From the NCBI GenBank assembly GCA_905235115.1, contig CAJOKT010000004.1, forward strand, positions 1 to 64,000: DNA of 64,000 nucleotides, written 5' to 3'. The notes beneath the pieces are model-generated. The model did no database searches. It worked only from the letters and a program-made list of their open reading frames with translations, and was not told the origin of the DNA. The position numbers were made by a program, and so were the translations under genes. Shown here in pieces: positions 44,594 through 53,088 of the stretch (position 1 is the first letter of the stretch; each line of letters opens with the position of its first letter). Source of the DNA: an uncultured Peptostreptococcaceae bacterium. Lineage in GTDB: Bacteria; Bacillota; Clostridia; Peptostreptococcales; Anaerovoracaceae.

Positions 44594-45484
44594 TCATGCC
44601 TTAAGAAATCTTCTCATGGAGACGATGCTTCCCCATGCTCCGATCGAACACCCCAGTGCAAGGAATATGATCGACAGATTGACAGACATATACCGCACTG
44701 AGATGAGCGGGCTGGAAACGATGGCGAACACCTGATCTCCGATGATATCAACGATCTCCTTATAGACGAAGGTGACCGCCACAGAGGCCAGGATGGCCGC
44801 TATCAGCCCTATTATTATGCCTTCCACCAGGAAAGGCCCTCTTATGAACCAGTTGTTGGCGCCTACATATCGCATGATGTGTATCTCGTCTGCCCTGGCC
44901 ATTACCGTAAGTTTGATGGTGTTGGATACCACGATGACTGATATGACCACCAGGAACGCCATGATTATCAGGCAGGCGGTCTGAAGGAAATCGGTGATCT
45001 TGCTTAGTTTCTCCACCGTCTCCTGATAATACTTCACGTCCTCTATGATGGGAAACGTGCCTGCGTAGCCTGCGATCTCCGCAGCGTTATCCAGTGAATC
45101 CACGGTGATAACTATGGATGCCGGGAATGGGTTCTCTTCAAGAGACTCCAGCATGTAGCCGTTCTCTCCCCACCGGTCCTTCATTATCTCCAGAGCTTCG
45201 TCTTCAGACCTGTACTGCACGTCCACCACGCCCTCTTTCATGGAAAGCCGGGCCATGACCTGCTCTACGTCGGACTGGGTCGCGTCCTCTACGATGAAGA
45301 CCTCCACCTGGTCATAGTCCTGCTTGGCGATCTCTCCGAAAAGGTTCAGGTTCACGATGATTATGAATACCAGCCCCATAATGAGGAGCATGGCCAGGAT
45401 CGCAAATATGGAAGCGATGCTCATGCCACGGTTCCTGAATATCTGCACAAATGCCTGTTTGATGTTATAAAACAAACTTCCCAT
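44594..45484 (-). CDS. ftsX: Cell division protein FtsX
   Basis: Integral membrane subunit of the FtsEX complex, which passes ATP-driven signals to cell wall hydrolases. The 296 residues start MGSLFYNIKQAFVQIFRNRG and have one membrane helix, an extracellular domain of about 120 residues (EVFIVEDATQSDVEQVMARL), and three further helices (CLIIMAFLVVISVIVVSNTI, and others). Its ATG overlaps the ftsE stop (TAATG). Confidence 0.95.
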   Translation of the reverse strand: MGSLFYNIKQAFVQIFRNRGMSIASIFAILAMLLIMGLVFIIIVNLNLFGEIAKQDYDQVEVFIVEDATQSDVEQVMARLSMKEGVVDVQYRSEDEALEIMKDRWGENGYMLESLEENPFPASIVITVDSLDNAAEIAGYAGTFPIIEDVKYYQETVEKLSKITDFLQTACLIIMAFLVVISVIVVSNTIKLTVMARADEIHIMRYVGANNWFIRGPFLVEGIIIGLIAAILASVAVTFVYKEIVDIIGDQVFAIVSSPLISVRYMSVNLSIIFLALGCSIGAWGSIVSMRRFLKA

Positions 45485-46200
45485 TATTCGTAGCCGCCCC
45501 CTTTCACAAGCTCATCGTCCTCCATGGGGCCGTCATACGCTTCCTTGGAATCGTGGATCACCCTTCCCCTGTCGATAGCGATGATCCTCTTGTCCATGTT
45601 GTTTACTATGTCTTTTGCGTGGGTGACCATGAGAACGGTGGTTCCCCTTAAGTTGATCTTGTTAAGAAGATCCATGATGCCCCAGGCCGTAGCCGGGTCC
45701 AGATTTCCCGTGGGCTCGTCTGCTATGAGCACGTGGGGATTGTTAACGATGGCCCTTGCTATGGCCACCCTCTGCTGCTCTCCTCCTGCCAGCTCGCTGG
45801 GGTACTTGTCCGCCTTGTCGGCTATGCCCACCAGACTGAGTACCTGAGGTACCTGCTTCTTGATCTGCTTCGCAGGCTTGTGAAGCACCTCCATGGCAAA
45901 GGCAATGTTCTCATAGGCCGTCTTCTTGGGAAGAAGCTTGAAATCCTGGAAGACGGTGCCCACCTTTCTTCTGTACTGGGGAATCAGCCTGTTGGAAAGC
46001 TTGTTGACGTGGTAGTCTCCTACGTATATATCGCCGGAATCCACGTTGATATCCTTGAGCATCAGCTTTATGAATGTTGACTTGCCGGCGCCTGAGGGAC
46101 CCACAAGAAAAACGAATTCACCTTTATCTATTTTTACTGAAACATCGTCCAGACCTACGTTTGAACGATACATTTTGGTCACATGGTCAAAAGTGATCAC
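45484..46200 (-). CDS. ftsE: Cell division ATP-binding protein FtsE
   Basis: ATPase partner of FtsX. The 238 residues have Walker A GPSGAGKSTFIKL, Q-loop VFQDFKLL, signature LAGGEQQRVAIAR, Walker B VLIADEPTGNLD and H-loop MVTHAKDI. The start is GTG 46200, after AGGAGGATAAAC. It leads ftsE-ftsX-M23. Confidence 0.97.
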   Translation of the reverse strand: MITFDHVTKMYRSNVGLDDVSVKIDKGEFVFLVGPSGAGKSTFIKLMLKDINVDSGDIYVGDYHVNKLSNRLIPQYRRKVGTVFQDFKLLPKKTAYENIAFAMEVLHKPAKQIKKQVPQVLSLVGIADKADKYPSELAGGEQQRVAIARAIVNNPHVLIADEPTGNLDPATAWGIMDLLNKINLRGTTVLMVTHAKDIVNNMDKRIIAIDRGRVIHDSKEAYDGPMEDDELVKGGGYE

Positions 46201-46241
46201 GTTTATCCTCCTGTAGTTACATCAGCCCATAATACATGATT

Positions 46242-46270
46242 ATTATACAACATATAGAAGATAAATGGAA
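46242..46270 (-). promoter_or_regulatory. Promoter of ftsEX
   Basis: Minus-strand TATAAT (46247-46242) is clear; the -35 (TTCCAT, 17-bp spacer) is poor. Confidence 0.55.
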
Positions 46271-46299
46271 CCTCTAATTGAAGGTTCACATAAAATCCT

Positions 46300-46770
46300 T
46301 CATCCGTACACCCTTTCTATATGTTCCGCGCATTCTCTTATGCCCTGAAGCTCCGCCATCTCGCAGACCTCATAAAGCCCGTATTCAGCCCTGCATAGAG
46401 TCTCATAAGGCACGTCCTCCTGCACGTGATCCGGATGAAATCCCAGAAATCTGTGCAGCCTGGGTCTGTCTATTCCGGGGTTGTCCCGGTCAAGAAGCCA
46501 GATCACGGGAGTCTTTTGCTCCCTTAACTCCAGTATCTTGCCTGCTCCGCTTTCAAGTGACGAAGGAAGGGGGTCTATGACAGCCACCATCACATCCAGG
46601 TCATTTCTGTCCTCAGGCTCCTCTATGACCAGGTATCTGTCAGGTTCCTTCCTGAAGACCCTCATCCTGGATCTTTTGTTCAGATAGTAGTCCAGAGCGT
46701 GGACGACAAGAGCAGTCCCGGATCCGCTGCCCGTGCCGGTGACGCCAATGCGGACCGTGATCCGGTCCAC
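46300..46770 (-). CDS. ParA/MinD-like protein with a degenerate P-loop
   Basis: A 156-residue protein. I place the start at GTG 46770, eight bases after AGGAGG, so the chain opens MDRITVRIGVTGTGSGSGTA. That glycine-rich loop sits where a Walker A would, but has no Lys before Ser/Thr. The next part (LDVMVAVIDPLPSSLESGAG and TPVIWLLDRDNPGIDR) resembles the switch and base-binding strands of SIMIBI-class ATPases. It may bind nucleotide poorly or not at all. The function is unknown. It lies between transketolase and ftsE. Confidence 0.7.
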   Translation of the reverse strand: MDRITVRIGVTGTGSGSGTALVVHALDYYLNKRSRMRVFRKEPDRYLVIEEPEDRNDLDVMVAVIDPLPSSLESGAGKILELREQKTPVIWLLDRDNPGIDRPRLHRFLGFHPDHVQEDVPYETLCRAEYGLYEVCEMAELQGIRECAEHIERVYG

Positions 46771-46822
46771 TAAAAAACCCTCCTGATAATTCATATTCTC
46801 AAGATCCTCTCCGGGGATACCC

Positions 46823-47764
46823 CTATCCCCTCATGAGCACGTGCACTCCCTTGTAGATGTCGGAAGCTGTCATACCGTATTTTGCTTTAAGTTCTTCAGG
46901 CTTGCCCGACTCCCCGAAGGTGTCGTGCTGGCCCACCATGTACATTTTCACCGGGCAGTTCTGTGATGTGAACTCAGCCACAGCTGACCCCAGTCCGCCG
47001 ATAACAGAGTGTTCCTCTGCGGTGAGGATCCTGCCGGTCTCTTTTGCGGCCTTTAGGATCAGTTCCTCATCCAGCGGCTTTATGCAGTACATGTCTATGA
47101 CTCTTACGGAGATACCTTCAGCGGCCAGCTCCTCAGCTGCCGCCATGGCCTCCGCCACCATTATTCCCGCTGCGATCACCGTGCAGTCCGTTCCGTCTCT
47201 GAGCACGTTGCCCTTTCCGATCTTAAGAGCTGCAGCGGCTTCATCGGTGTATAGCTGCGGCACCTTGGCTCTTCCAAGTCTCACATAGAAGGGACCGTCA
47301 GTGTTCACCGCCAGTTTCACCAGGGCCTTGGCTGATGGAGCATCCGATGGATCCAGCACCGTCATCCCGGGGATCGTCCTCATGATGGCCACATCCTCGA
47401 AGGTCTGGTGTGTGGCCCCGTCCTCGCCTACGGTGATACCCGCGTGTGTGGCGCAGACTTTTACGTTAAGATGTGTATATCCTATGGAATTTCTTATGAT
47501 CTCGAAGGCTCTTCCCGTTGCGAACATGGCAAAGGATGATGCGCAGACCACCTTGCCTGAGGCGGCAAGTCCTGCGGCCACTCCGTACATGTTCTGTTCG
47601 GCGATACCCATATCGAAGAACCTGCCGGGATATGCGTCCCTGAATTTTCCTGTCATGGTGGAGTTGGCCAGATCTGCGTCCAGGACCACCAGGTCAGGAC
47701 GTTCACTTCCAAGTTCCACTAATGCTTCGGCGTAAGCTTCTCTTGTAGCTTTCTTGTCTCCCAT
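46823..47764 (-). CDS. Transketolase, C-terminal subunit
   Basis: Pyrimidine-binding and C-terminal domains of a split transketolase. The 313 residues start MGDKKATREAYAEALVELG and include DADLANSTMTGKF, the active-site stretch FFDMGIAEQNMYGVAAGLA and GEDGATHQTFEDVAIMR. ATG 47764 overlaps the TAA of the N-terminal subunit (TAATG) and has GGAGG eight bases upstream; an ATG two codons earlier is less well placed. The two chains act as one enzyme in the pentose phosphate pathway. Confidence 0.94.
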   Translation of the reverse strand: MGDKKATREAYAEALVELGSERPDLVVLDADLANSTMTGKFRDAYPGRFFDMGIAEQNMYGVAAGLAASGKVVCASSFAMFATGRAFEIIRNSIGYTHLNVKVCATHAGITVGEDGATHQTFEDVAIMRTIPGMTVLDPSDAPSAKALVKLAVNTDGPFYVRLGRAKVPQLYTDEAAAALKIGKGNVLRDGTDCTVIAAGIMVAEAMAAAEELAAEGISVRVIDMYCIKPLDEELILKAAKETGRILTAEEHSVIGGLGSAVAEFTSQNCPVKMYMVGQHDTFGESGKPEELKAKYGMTASDIYKGVHVLMRG

Positions 47765-48582
47765 TACCATTCACCTCCGAGTTCGCTAACAGCCTTCCTT
47801 GCCTGCCCCTCGTCCGGAGCCTTGCCGTGCCAGCCCGGGTCATCTGCCATGAAGGAGACCCCCTGTCCCTTGTGTGTGGAAGCGATGATGACGGAGGGCC
47901 TGCCTTTGACTTCCTTTGCTTCGTCGAAGGCCCTGAAGAGGCTCTCGAAGTTGTGACCGTCACACATGATCACGTTGAAGCCGAAGGATCTGAACTTCTC
48001 ATCGATAGGTCTCACCTTCATGACGTCGTCGTTACGCCCGTCGATCTGAAGGCCGTTCCAGTCCACTATGGCGCAAAGCCCGTCAAGTCCGTAGTGCCCC
48101 GCGGCCATTGCGGCTTCCCAGATGATCCCTTCCTGGAGTTCTCCGTCACCAAGGATGGCATAGATCCTGCCGGGATTACCATCCATCTTGTTGGCGAGAG
48201 CCATTCCCACAGCTGCGCTGAATCCCTGGCCGAGACTTCCGGTAGACATCTCGATCCCCGGGAGGGCTCCCATCTTGGGGTGTCCCTGGAGCCTGGTGCC
48301 CAGCTTTCTCAGGGTCGTCAGTTCTTCCTTCGGGAAGAATCCTCTCTCCGCCAGGGCAGCATACTGTACCGGTGCGGCGTGGCCCTTTGAAAAGATCAGC
48401 TTATCCCTGTCCGGCTTTTCCGGATCCTCGGGATCGATGTTCATCACCTTGAAGTAAAGAGCTGTGACGATATCTGCAGAAGAAAGAGATCCGCCGGGAT
48501 GCCCGGAATTTGCCTCAAAGACTTCCCTGATCACGTCCACTCTTATTTTTTGCGCAGTCTCCTCATAAGTCCTGTAGTCCAT
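47764..48582 (-). CDS. Transketolase, N-terminal subunit
   Basis: Thiamine-diphosphate-binding subunit of the split transketolase. The 272 residues include EANSGHPGGSLSSADIVTAL, KGHAAPVQYAALAERGFF, the ThDP/metal motif GDGELQEGIIWEAAMAAGHY and ASTHKGQGVSFM. Such separate chains are common in Clostridia and archaea. It starts at ATG 48582 (GGAGGAAAAAA before it), inside the last 20 bp of nnrD. Confidence 0.94.
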   Translation of the reverse strand: MDYRTYEETAQKIRVDVIREVFEANSGHPGGSLSSADIVTALYFKVMNIDPEDPEKPDRDKLIFSKGHAAPVQYAALAERGFFPKEELTTLRKLGTRLQGHPKMGALPGIEMSTGSLGQGFSAAVGMALANKMDGNPGRIYAILGDGELQEGIIWEAAMAAGHYGLDGLCAIVDWNGLQIDGRNDDVMKVRPIDEKFRSFGFNVIMCDGHNFESLFRAFDEAKEVKGRPSVIIASTHKGQGVSFMADDPGWHGKAPDEGQARKAVSELGGEW

Positions 48583-49447
48583 TTTTTTCCTCCAGAATAT
48601 TCATAATGGCCTCGGGAATGCTTTCCACAATGTCTCCTGCGATCAATCCGTACTGGCCCTTGTTATCTGACGCCAGGTCTCCTGCAAGTCCGTGCAGAAA
48701 CACGGATGCCATGGCCGCATTCTTGATGTTTTGTCCAAGAAGCCCGCCCATCATACCGCTCAAAACGTCTCCTGACCCTGCCGTGGCCATGCCGGGGTTG
48801 CCGGTGGTGTTCACATATACCGGGTCCAGGGAACCGCCGAACATGGGTCTCACCAGAGTGCGGTTTCCCTTAAGTACCACGGTGGCTCCTGTAAGGTCGT
48901 AAAGCTCGTTCAGGACCTCCTCTCTTTCCGCCCCGTGAAAGTCAAAGTCAGTGTCGGTCTTAAGCAGCCTCTCCGCTTCGCCCATGTGGGGAGTGATCAC
49001 GGTGGCCAGACCTCTCAGGCATCTGTCCTTCACTCTTTCATGCCAGCCTCTTTCGGCCACGATGTTCAGGGCATCTGCATCCAGCACCAGGGGACACTCC
49101 GCTCTCTCCAGAACGTCGTCCACCAGCTGAGCTTCCATCTCTCCCGTGGTCAGGCCGGGGCCCACTACGATGGCATCGTAGACGGAATAGTCCTCCACCT
49201 TCCGGCTTCGGTCCCTGATTATGACCTCTGGCACCGCCATCTGGATCTGTGGCATGATCTCAGCGGGGACCATGGCATATACCAGCCCGGCGCCGGATCT
49301 CAGGGCGGCTTTTGTGCAAAGTATGCAGGCGCCGGTCATCAGAGGTGATCCGGCTATCGCCAACACTCTCCCGAAGTCTCCCTTGTGGGATTCCGCCTGT
49401 CTTACGGGAATGAGATTCATGATGAGTTCATCCGTTATTTTCTGCAT
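48563..49447 (-). CDS. nnrD: ADP-dependent NAD(P)H-hydrate dehydratase
   Basis: Repairs hydrated NAD(P)H. The protein (294 residues from ATG 49447, after AAGGAGGAAACCAGG) is a ribokinase-fold enzyme: GDFGRVLAIAGSPLMTGACI, the RSGAGLVYAMVP block, VVGPGLTT, LDADALNIVAERG, TPHMGEAERLL and the catalytic GNPGMATAGSGDVLSGMMGG. The epimerase domain (NnrE) fused in many bacteria is absent and not seen nearby. Confidence 0.94.
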   Translation of the reverse strand: MQKITDELIMNLIPVRQAESHKGDFGRVLAIAGSPLMTGACILCTKAALRSGAGLVYAMVPAEIMPQIQMAVPEVIIRDRSRKVEDYSVYDAIVVGPGLTTGEMEAQLVDDVLERAECPLVLDADALNIVAERGWHERVKDRCLRGLATVITPHMGEAERLLKTDTDFDFHGAEREEVLNELYDLTGATVVLKGNRTLVRPMFGGSLDPVYVNTTGNPGMATAGSGDVLSGMMGGLLGQNIKNAAMASVFLHGLAGDLASDNKGQYGLIAGDIVESIPEAIMNILEEKNGLQDL

Positions 49448-49460
49448 CCTGGTTTCCTCC

Positions 49461-50849
49461 TTAAAGTCCGAGAAACAGTGATGCCATAGCAAAATATATG
49501 GTGAGCGCAATGGCATCTGAGATCGATGAGATAAATGGATTGGCTATCAATGCGGGGTCCAGCCCGATTTTCTTTACGATGAGAGGGATCATTGAACCCA
49601 GGATCTTGGCAAAAATTACTATGCATATCATGGCAGAACAGATCGTGACGGCTATCATCACATCCTGTCCGTCAATGAATACCACTCTCAGAAAGTTGAA
49701 TGCGCTGAGTATGATACCCACGGCTACTCCGATCCTGGCTTCCTTCCAGAGGATCCTGGCCGCGTCGCTGAGTTCGATTTCTCCGGTGGCCAGACCTCTG
49801 ATGATCAGGGTCGATGCCTGAGAACCTGTATTGCCGCCGGTGCCCATGAGCATGGGCATGTAAGCTACCAGGCTTATGACCTGCGAAAGCTTGTCCTCGA
49901 AGGAGCTCACGATCATTCCCGTGAAGATGTATGCCACCATCAGGATCAGAAGCCAGGGCAGCCTGTTCCTGGCGTGCTCCCAGACGCTGATGTCCAGGTA
50001 GTCACTGTCCCAGGTGTCGGCCATGTCCACGATACCTGCCATACGCTCGATATCCTCCGTGTCCTCTTCCTCAATTACGTCCAGGATGTCGTCCACGGTG
50101 ATTATACCCACCAGCCTGCCCTCTTTGTCCACTACAGGCATGGCAAGAAAATCATATTTCTTGAATGCTGCGGCGACCTCCTCCTGGTCGTCATAGACGT
50201 TAAGGTAAACGAACTCCGACCTCATCAGGTCCCTGATCTTAATGTTGTCATCCGATATGACCAGGGTAGAGAGCGATACTATGCCTATCAGCTTCCTGCC
50301 CGTGTCCTTTACGTAGCAGGTGTAGATGGTCTCCGCATCCATGCCTTCCTTCTTGATGTGAGCCATGGCCTCCGCCACTGTCATATCCTTATCCAGGCTG
50401 ATATACTCCGGAGTCATCAGGGACCCGGCACTGTCCTCCGGATAGTTCAGGAAGGCGTTGATGAGGTGCCTCTCCTCCTTGGGAGTGTTTTCAAGTATGC
50501 TGTTAACGATGTTTGCAGGAAGTTCCTCAAGGATGTCGATCTTATCGTCGAAGTCCAGTTCCTGCACGATATAGTTGAGTTCTTTTGGATTGATCCCCTC
50601 CACGATCTTCAGCTGATCGTCCACGGGGAGCAGCGAGAATACTTCTACCGAAACGTCCTTCGGCAAAAGTCTGTAGACGACGACCGCTTTTTCCAGCTCG
50701 TCCTCATTGTCAAAAAGTTCCTCGAATATTTCCGCGATGTCAGCCTCATTGAACTTCAGCATCTCGTCGCGGGCCATGAAATACTTTTTCTGCTCGAGGT
50801 ATTCCAGGATTTTTTCCATGGATTCTTCCACGATCTTTTCCTGATCCAT
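49461..50849 (-). CDS. mgtE: Magnesium transporter MgtE
   Basis: Mg2+-gated magnesium channel. The 462 residues have the N domain (about 1-130, with helical repeats such as LPADVSVEVFSLLPVDDQLK-type), two CBS domains (about 135-255; VIEEEDTEDIERMAGI ends them) and five membrane helices with the pore motif MLMGTGGNTGSQASTLIIRG. The ATG follows ACGGAGGTAACA. Upstream lies a 30-codon ORF and a possible stem that covers this ribosome site. No M-box riboswitch hallmark is visible. Confidence 0.96.
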   Translation of the reverse strand: MDQEKIVEESMEKILEYLEQKKYFMARDEMLKFNEADIAEIFEELFDNEDELEKAVVVYRLLPKDVSVEVFSLLPVDDQLKIVEGINPKELNYIVQELDFDDKIDILEELPANIVNSILENTPKEERHLINAFLNYPEDSAGSLMTPEYISLDKDMTVAEAMAHIKKEGMDAETIYTCYVKDTGRKLIGIVSLSTLVISDDNIKIRDLMRSEFVYLNVYDDQEEVAAAFKKYDFLAMPVVDKEGRLVGIITVDDILDVIEEEDTEDIERMAGIVDMADTWDSDYLDISVWEHARNRLPWLLILMVAYIFTGMIVSSFEDKLSQVISLVAYMPMLMGTGGNTGSQASTLIIRGLATGEIELSDAARILWKEARIGVAVGIILSAFNFLRVVFIDGQDVMIAVTICSAMICIVIFAKILGSMIPLIVKKIGLDPALIANPFISSISDAIALTIYFAMASLFLGL

Positions 50850-50892
50850 TGTTACCTCCGTTTCCGTTCCGGCATGGAGGCCCGGGAGTCCA

Positions 50893-50985
50893 TTACTTCA
50901 CATCACCCTTCAGGCGCAAAAAACCGGAATATGATCTTTCACACAAGTGTACCGACGATCGGCCATCGCCCGAAATGTTATCCAT
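50893..50985 (-). CDS. 30-residue upstream ORF in the mgtE leader
   Basis: ATG 50985 follows AGAAAGGAGCAAAAA, a strong ribosome site, and runs for 30 codons to a TAA at 50895-50893, 44 bp before mgtE. The peptide begins MDNISGDGRSSVHLC and ends GFLRLKGDVK. It lies between the mgtE promoter and gene, in the position of a leader peptide. No family is recognised. A CCTCC about 18 bases before the mgtE GGAGG could pair with it, so ribosome position on this ORF could affect mgtE translation. Confidence 0.5.
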   Translation of the reverse strand: MDNISGDGRSSVHLCERSYSGFLRLKGDVK

Positions 50986-51045
50986 TTTTTGCTCCTTTCT
51001 CTAAAAGATCAGTCTTATCTCCTGCAAAGAGGCGATATCAGAGTT

Positions 51046-51075
51046 ATTATAACCCAGATGTGGTTTAAAAGGCAA
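51046..51075 (-). promoter_or_regulatory. Promoter of the mgtE transcript
   Basis: Minus-strand TTGCCT (51075-51070) and TATAAT (51051-51046), 18-bp spacer; about 55 bases before the upstream ORF. Confidence 0.65.
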
Positions 51076-51138
51076 GGCCTTTTGGGCCGGCGCGGCGGTG
51101 GGTCAGGATGTCATATTGACGGCTTATTATTGGCGGGC

Positions 51139-51432
51139 AGTATCCTGAGAGAGGGGCTGGCCCTCTGGGGATACCGTTTTTTGAGGCATAAGTATCCTGA
51201 GAGAGGGGCTGGCCCTCTGGGGATACCGTTTTTTGCGATAATCGTTATCCTATACGAGGAGCTGGCCCATTTGGGATACCCACCAGGCACAAAACGGTAT
51301 CCTGCGCGGCGGACCGCCACATTCAGGATACTCATGCAGCGCCAAATCAGTATCCCAAACGCAGGACCGCCACATTCAGGATACTCGAACAGGGGCAAAA
51401 CATTATCCTGTACTACAGATCGCCCTATTCAG
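51139..51432. repeat. Array of six palindromic TATCC...GGATA units
   Basis: The 565 bases between the mgtE leader ORF and gdhA hold no credible gene but a cluster of hairpin units. Units 1 and 2 (51139-51183 and 51191-51235) are an exact 45-bp direct repeat with a 52-bp period: TATCC, an AGAGGG/CCCTCT inner stem, GGATA, then CCGTTTTTTG. Unit 3 lies at 51245-51278. Units 4-6 (about 51286-51332, 51341-51385, 51393-51437) have the A-rich flank on the other strand and end CATTCAGGATACT or close to it. So three units point one way and three the other, around 51280. Confidence 0.85.
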
Positions 51433-51489
51433 GATACTTCTTATACTCCTGCATGCCCAAACTGCCCCTACGCGTCGATTCCATAAGGA

Positions 51490-51515
51490 AACCCCGCGCC
51501 TCCCGGCGCGGGGTC
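51490..51515 (-). terminator. Terminator after gdhA
   Basis: CCCCGCGCC/GGCGCGGGG stem with a four-base loop; on the minus strand followed by TTTCCTTA, a short T-run, about 36 bp past the gdhA stop. Confidence 0.7.
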
Positions 51516-51550
51516 GATCGTGTGCGATATCGGTCGTCAGACTATGCGGT

Positions 51551-52921
51551 TTATACAAGGCCCTGAGCCATCATAGCTTCTGCAACCTTCTCGAAGCCTG
51601 CGATGTTGGCGCCCTGTACCAGAGCGTTCTTGGAACCGTAGTACTTCTCGCCTGCGTTGGCGCAAGCATTGTAGATGTTGACCATGATCTGGTGAAGCTG
51701 ATCGTAAACAGCCTGGTGCTGATATACGGTGTGGCCTGAGTTCTGGCCCATCTCGATGCAGGAGCAGGCAACTCCGCCGGCGTTGGCAGCCTTTGCGGGG
51801 CCCACAGCGATCAGGTTCTCCTGGAGATATGCCAGTGCGTCGTTGGTGGTGGGCATGTTGGCGCCTTCGCAGTAGAACTTGCAGCCGCCCTCTACGATCT
51901 GCTTAGCATGCTCCATGTGGACGTCGTTCTGCATTGCGCAGGGGATGAAGATGTCGATCTTGCATCCGGTGTCCTGATAAACGCCCCAGGGCTTCTTTCC
52001 GGGATAGAATGTTGCGTTGGGGAACTTCTCTGCGTAAGGTGCGCAGATGTTCTTGCCGGATCCTCTGAGTTCGAGGAGGTAAGCAACCTTCTCATCTGTG
52101 TTGATTCCATCGGGATCGTAGATGTATCCGTCCGGTCCGGAGATGGTGACGAGCTTAGCGCCGAGCTGCTGGAGCTTCCATGCTGTTCCCCAGGATACGT
52201 TGCCGAATCCGGAGATGGCTACTGTCTTGCCCTTGATCTCTTCGCCGTTGGCCTTAAGCATCTCTTCAGCATACCATACGATGCCGAATCCTGTAGCTTC
52301 TGTTCTTCCAAGGCATCCGCCGTAGGGGATCCCCTTTCCCGTAAGAACGCCGCCGTCGAATCTGTCTCTGATCCTCTTGTACTGACCGAAAAGGTATCCA
52401 ATCTCTCTGCCGCCTACGCCCAGGTCGCCTGCAGGAACGTCGGTGTCAGGACCGATGTGCCTGTAAAGCTCTGTCATGAAAGCCTGGCAGAATCTCATGA
52501 TCTCTGCATCGGACTTGCCGTTGGGATCGAAGTCTGATCCGCCCTTGCCTCCTCCGATGGGAAGACCTGTAAGGGAGTTCTTGAAGATCTGCTCGAATCC
52601 AAGGAACTTGATGATTCCGGGATATACGTTGGGTGCGAATCTCAAGCCGCCCTTGTAGGGACCGATAGCAGAGTTGAACTGATATCTGTAACCCTTGTTG
52701 ACATGCACCTTGTGGTTGTCATCTTCCCAGACTACTCTGAAGGTGATCCCTCTTTCAGGCTCAACGAGTCTTTCAAGAAGGGCAGCTTCCTCATACTCGG
52801 GATGAGCATCCATAACAGGTGCAAGTGATGTAAGGACTTCCTCGACTGTCTGATGGAACTCAACTTCTCCGGGGTTGTTCTTCTTGCATTCTTCAATAAC
52901 TCTTTCTACATATGTAGCCAT
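51551..52921 (-). CDS. gdhA: Glutamate dehydrogenase, hexameric NADP-type
   Basis: Interconverts 2-oxoglutarate + ammonia and glutamate. From ATG 52921 (AAAGGAGAATCGC before it) the protein has 456 residues. Blocks: YKGGLRFAPNVYPGIIKFLG, the catalytic GGGKGGSDFDPNGKSDAEIM, PAGDLGVGGREIGYLFGQYK, the nucleotide site VAISGFGNVSWGTAWKLQQL, and GANMPTTNDALAYLQ. The length and sequence fit the small hexameric enzymes usually NADP(H)-linked. Confidence 0.96.
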   Translation of the reverse strand: MATYVERVIEECKKNNPGEVEFHQTVEEVLTSLAPVMDAHPEYEEAALLERLVEPERGITFRVVWEDDNHKVHVNKGYRYQFNSAIGPYKGGLRFAPNVYPGIIKFLGFEQIFKNSLTGLPIGGGKGGSDFDPNGKSDAEIMRFCQAFMTELYRHIGPDTDVPAGDLGVGGREIGYLFGQYKRIRDRFDGGVLTGKGIPYGGCLGRTEATGFGIVWYAEEMLKANGEEIKGKTVAISGFGNVSWGTAWKLQQLGAKLVTISGPDGYIYDPDGINTDEKVAYLLELRGSGKNICAPYAEKFPNATFYPGKKPWGVYQDTGCKIDIFIPCAMQNDVHMEHAKQIVEGGCKFYCEGANMPTTNDALAYLQENLIAVGPAKAANAGGVACSCIEMGQNSGHTVYQHQAVYDQLHQIMVNIYNACANAGEKYYGSKNALVQGANIAGFEKVAEAMMAQGLV

Positions 52922-53006
52922 TGCGATTCTCCTTTTCACAATTTATTTGATACATACAGCCCTTAAAAAGGGCACAAAAAAATTTTGGAATATCTCTCCA
53001 CGTAAA

Positions 53007-53035
53007 GTTGTAACACCCTGTGAGAGCATTGTCAA
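53007..53035 (-). promoter_or_regulatory. Promoter of gdhA
   Basis: A perfect minus-strand -35 TTGACA (53035-53030), 17-bp spacer and TACAAC (53012-53007); leader of about 80 bases. Confidence 0.7.
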
Positions 53036-53088
53036 CAACATGAACAAGTTGCCAATGATGTTTATTTTTTAGTACATTTTTGAGGTCT

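Noticed and set aside
50850..51060. M-box magnesium riboswitch before mgtE
   Set aside because: The conserved M-box segments were looked for on the minus strand and not found.
51139..51437. Possible CRISPR array
   Set aside because: The repeated part is the outer palindrome with variable inner half; spacing is uneven, orientation flips midway, and no cas genes are near.
50947..51486. Frames of 179 (+) and 95 (-) codons across the palindromic array
   Set aside because: They translate the repeat itself, giving recurring KRYP/GGP-like residues, and lack ribosome sites.
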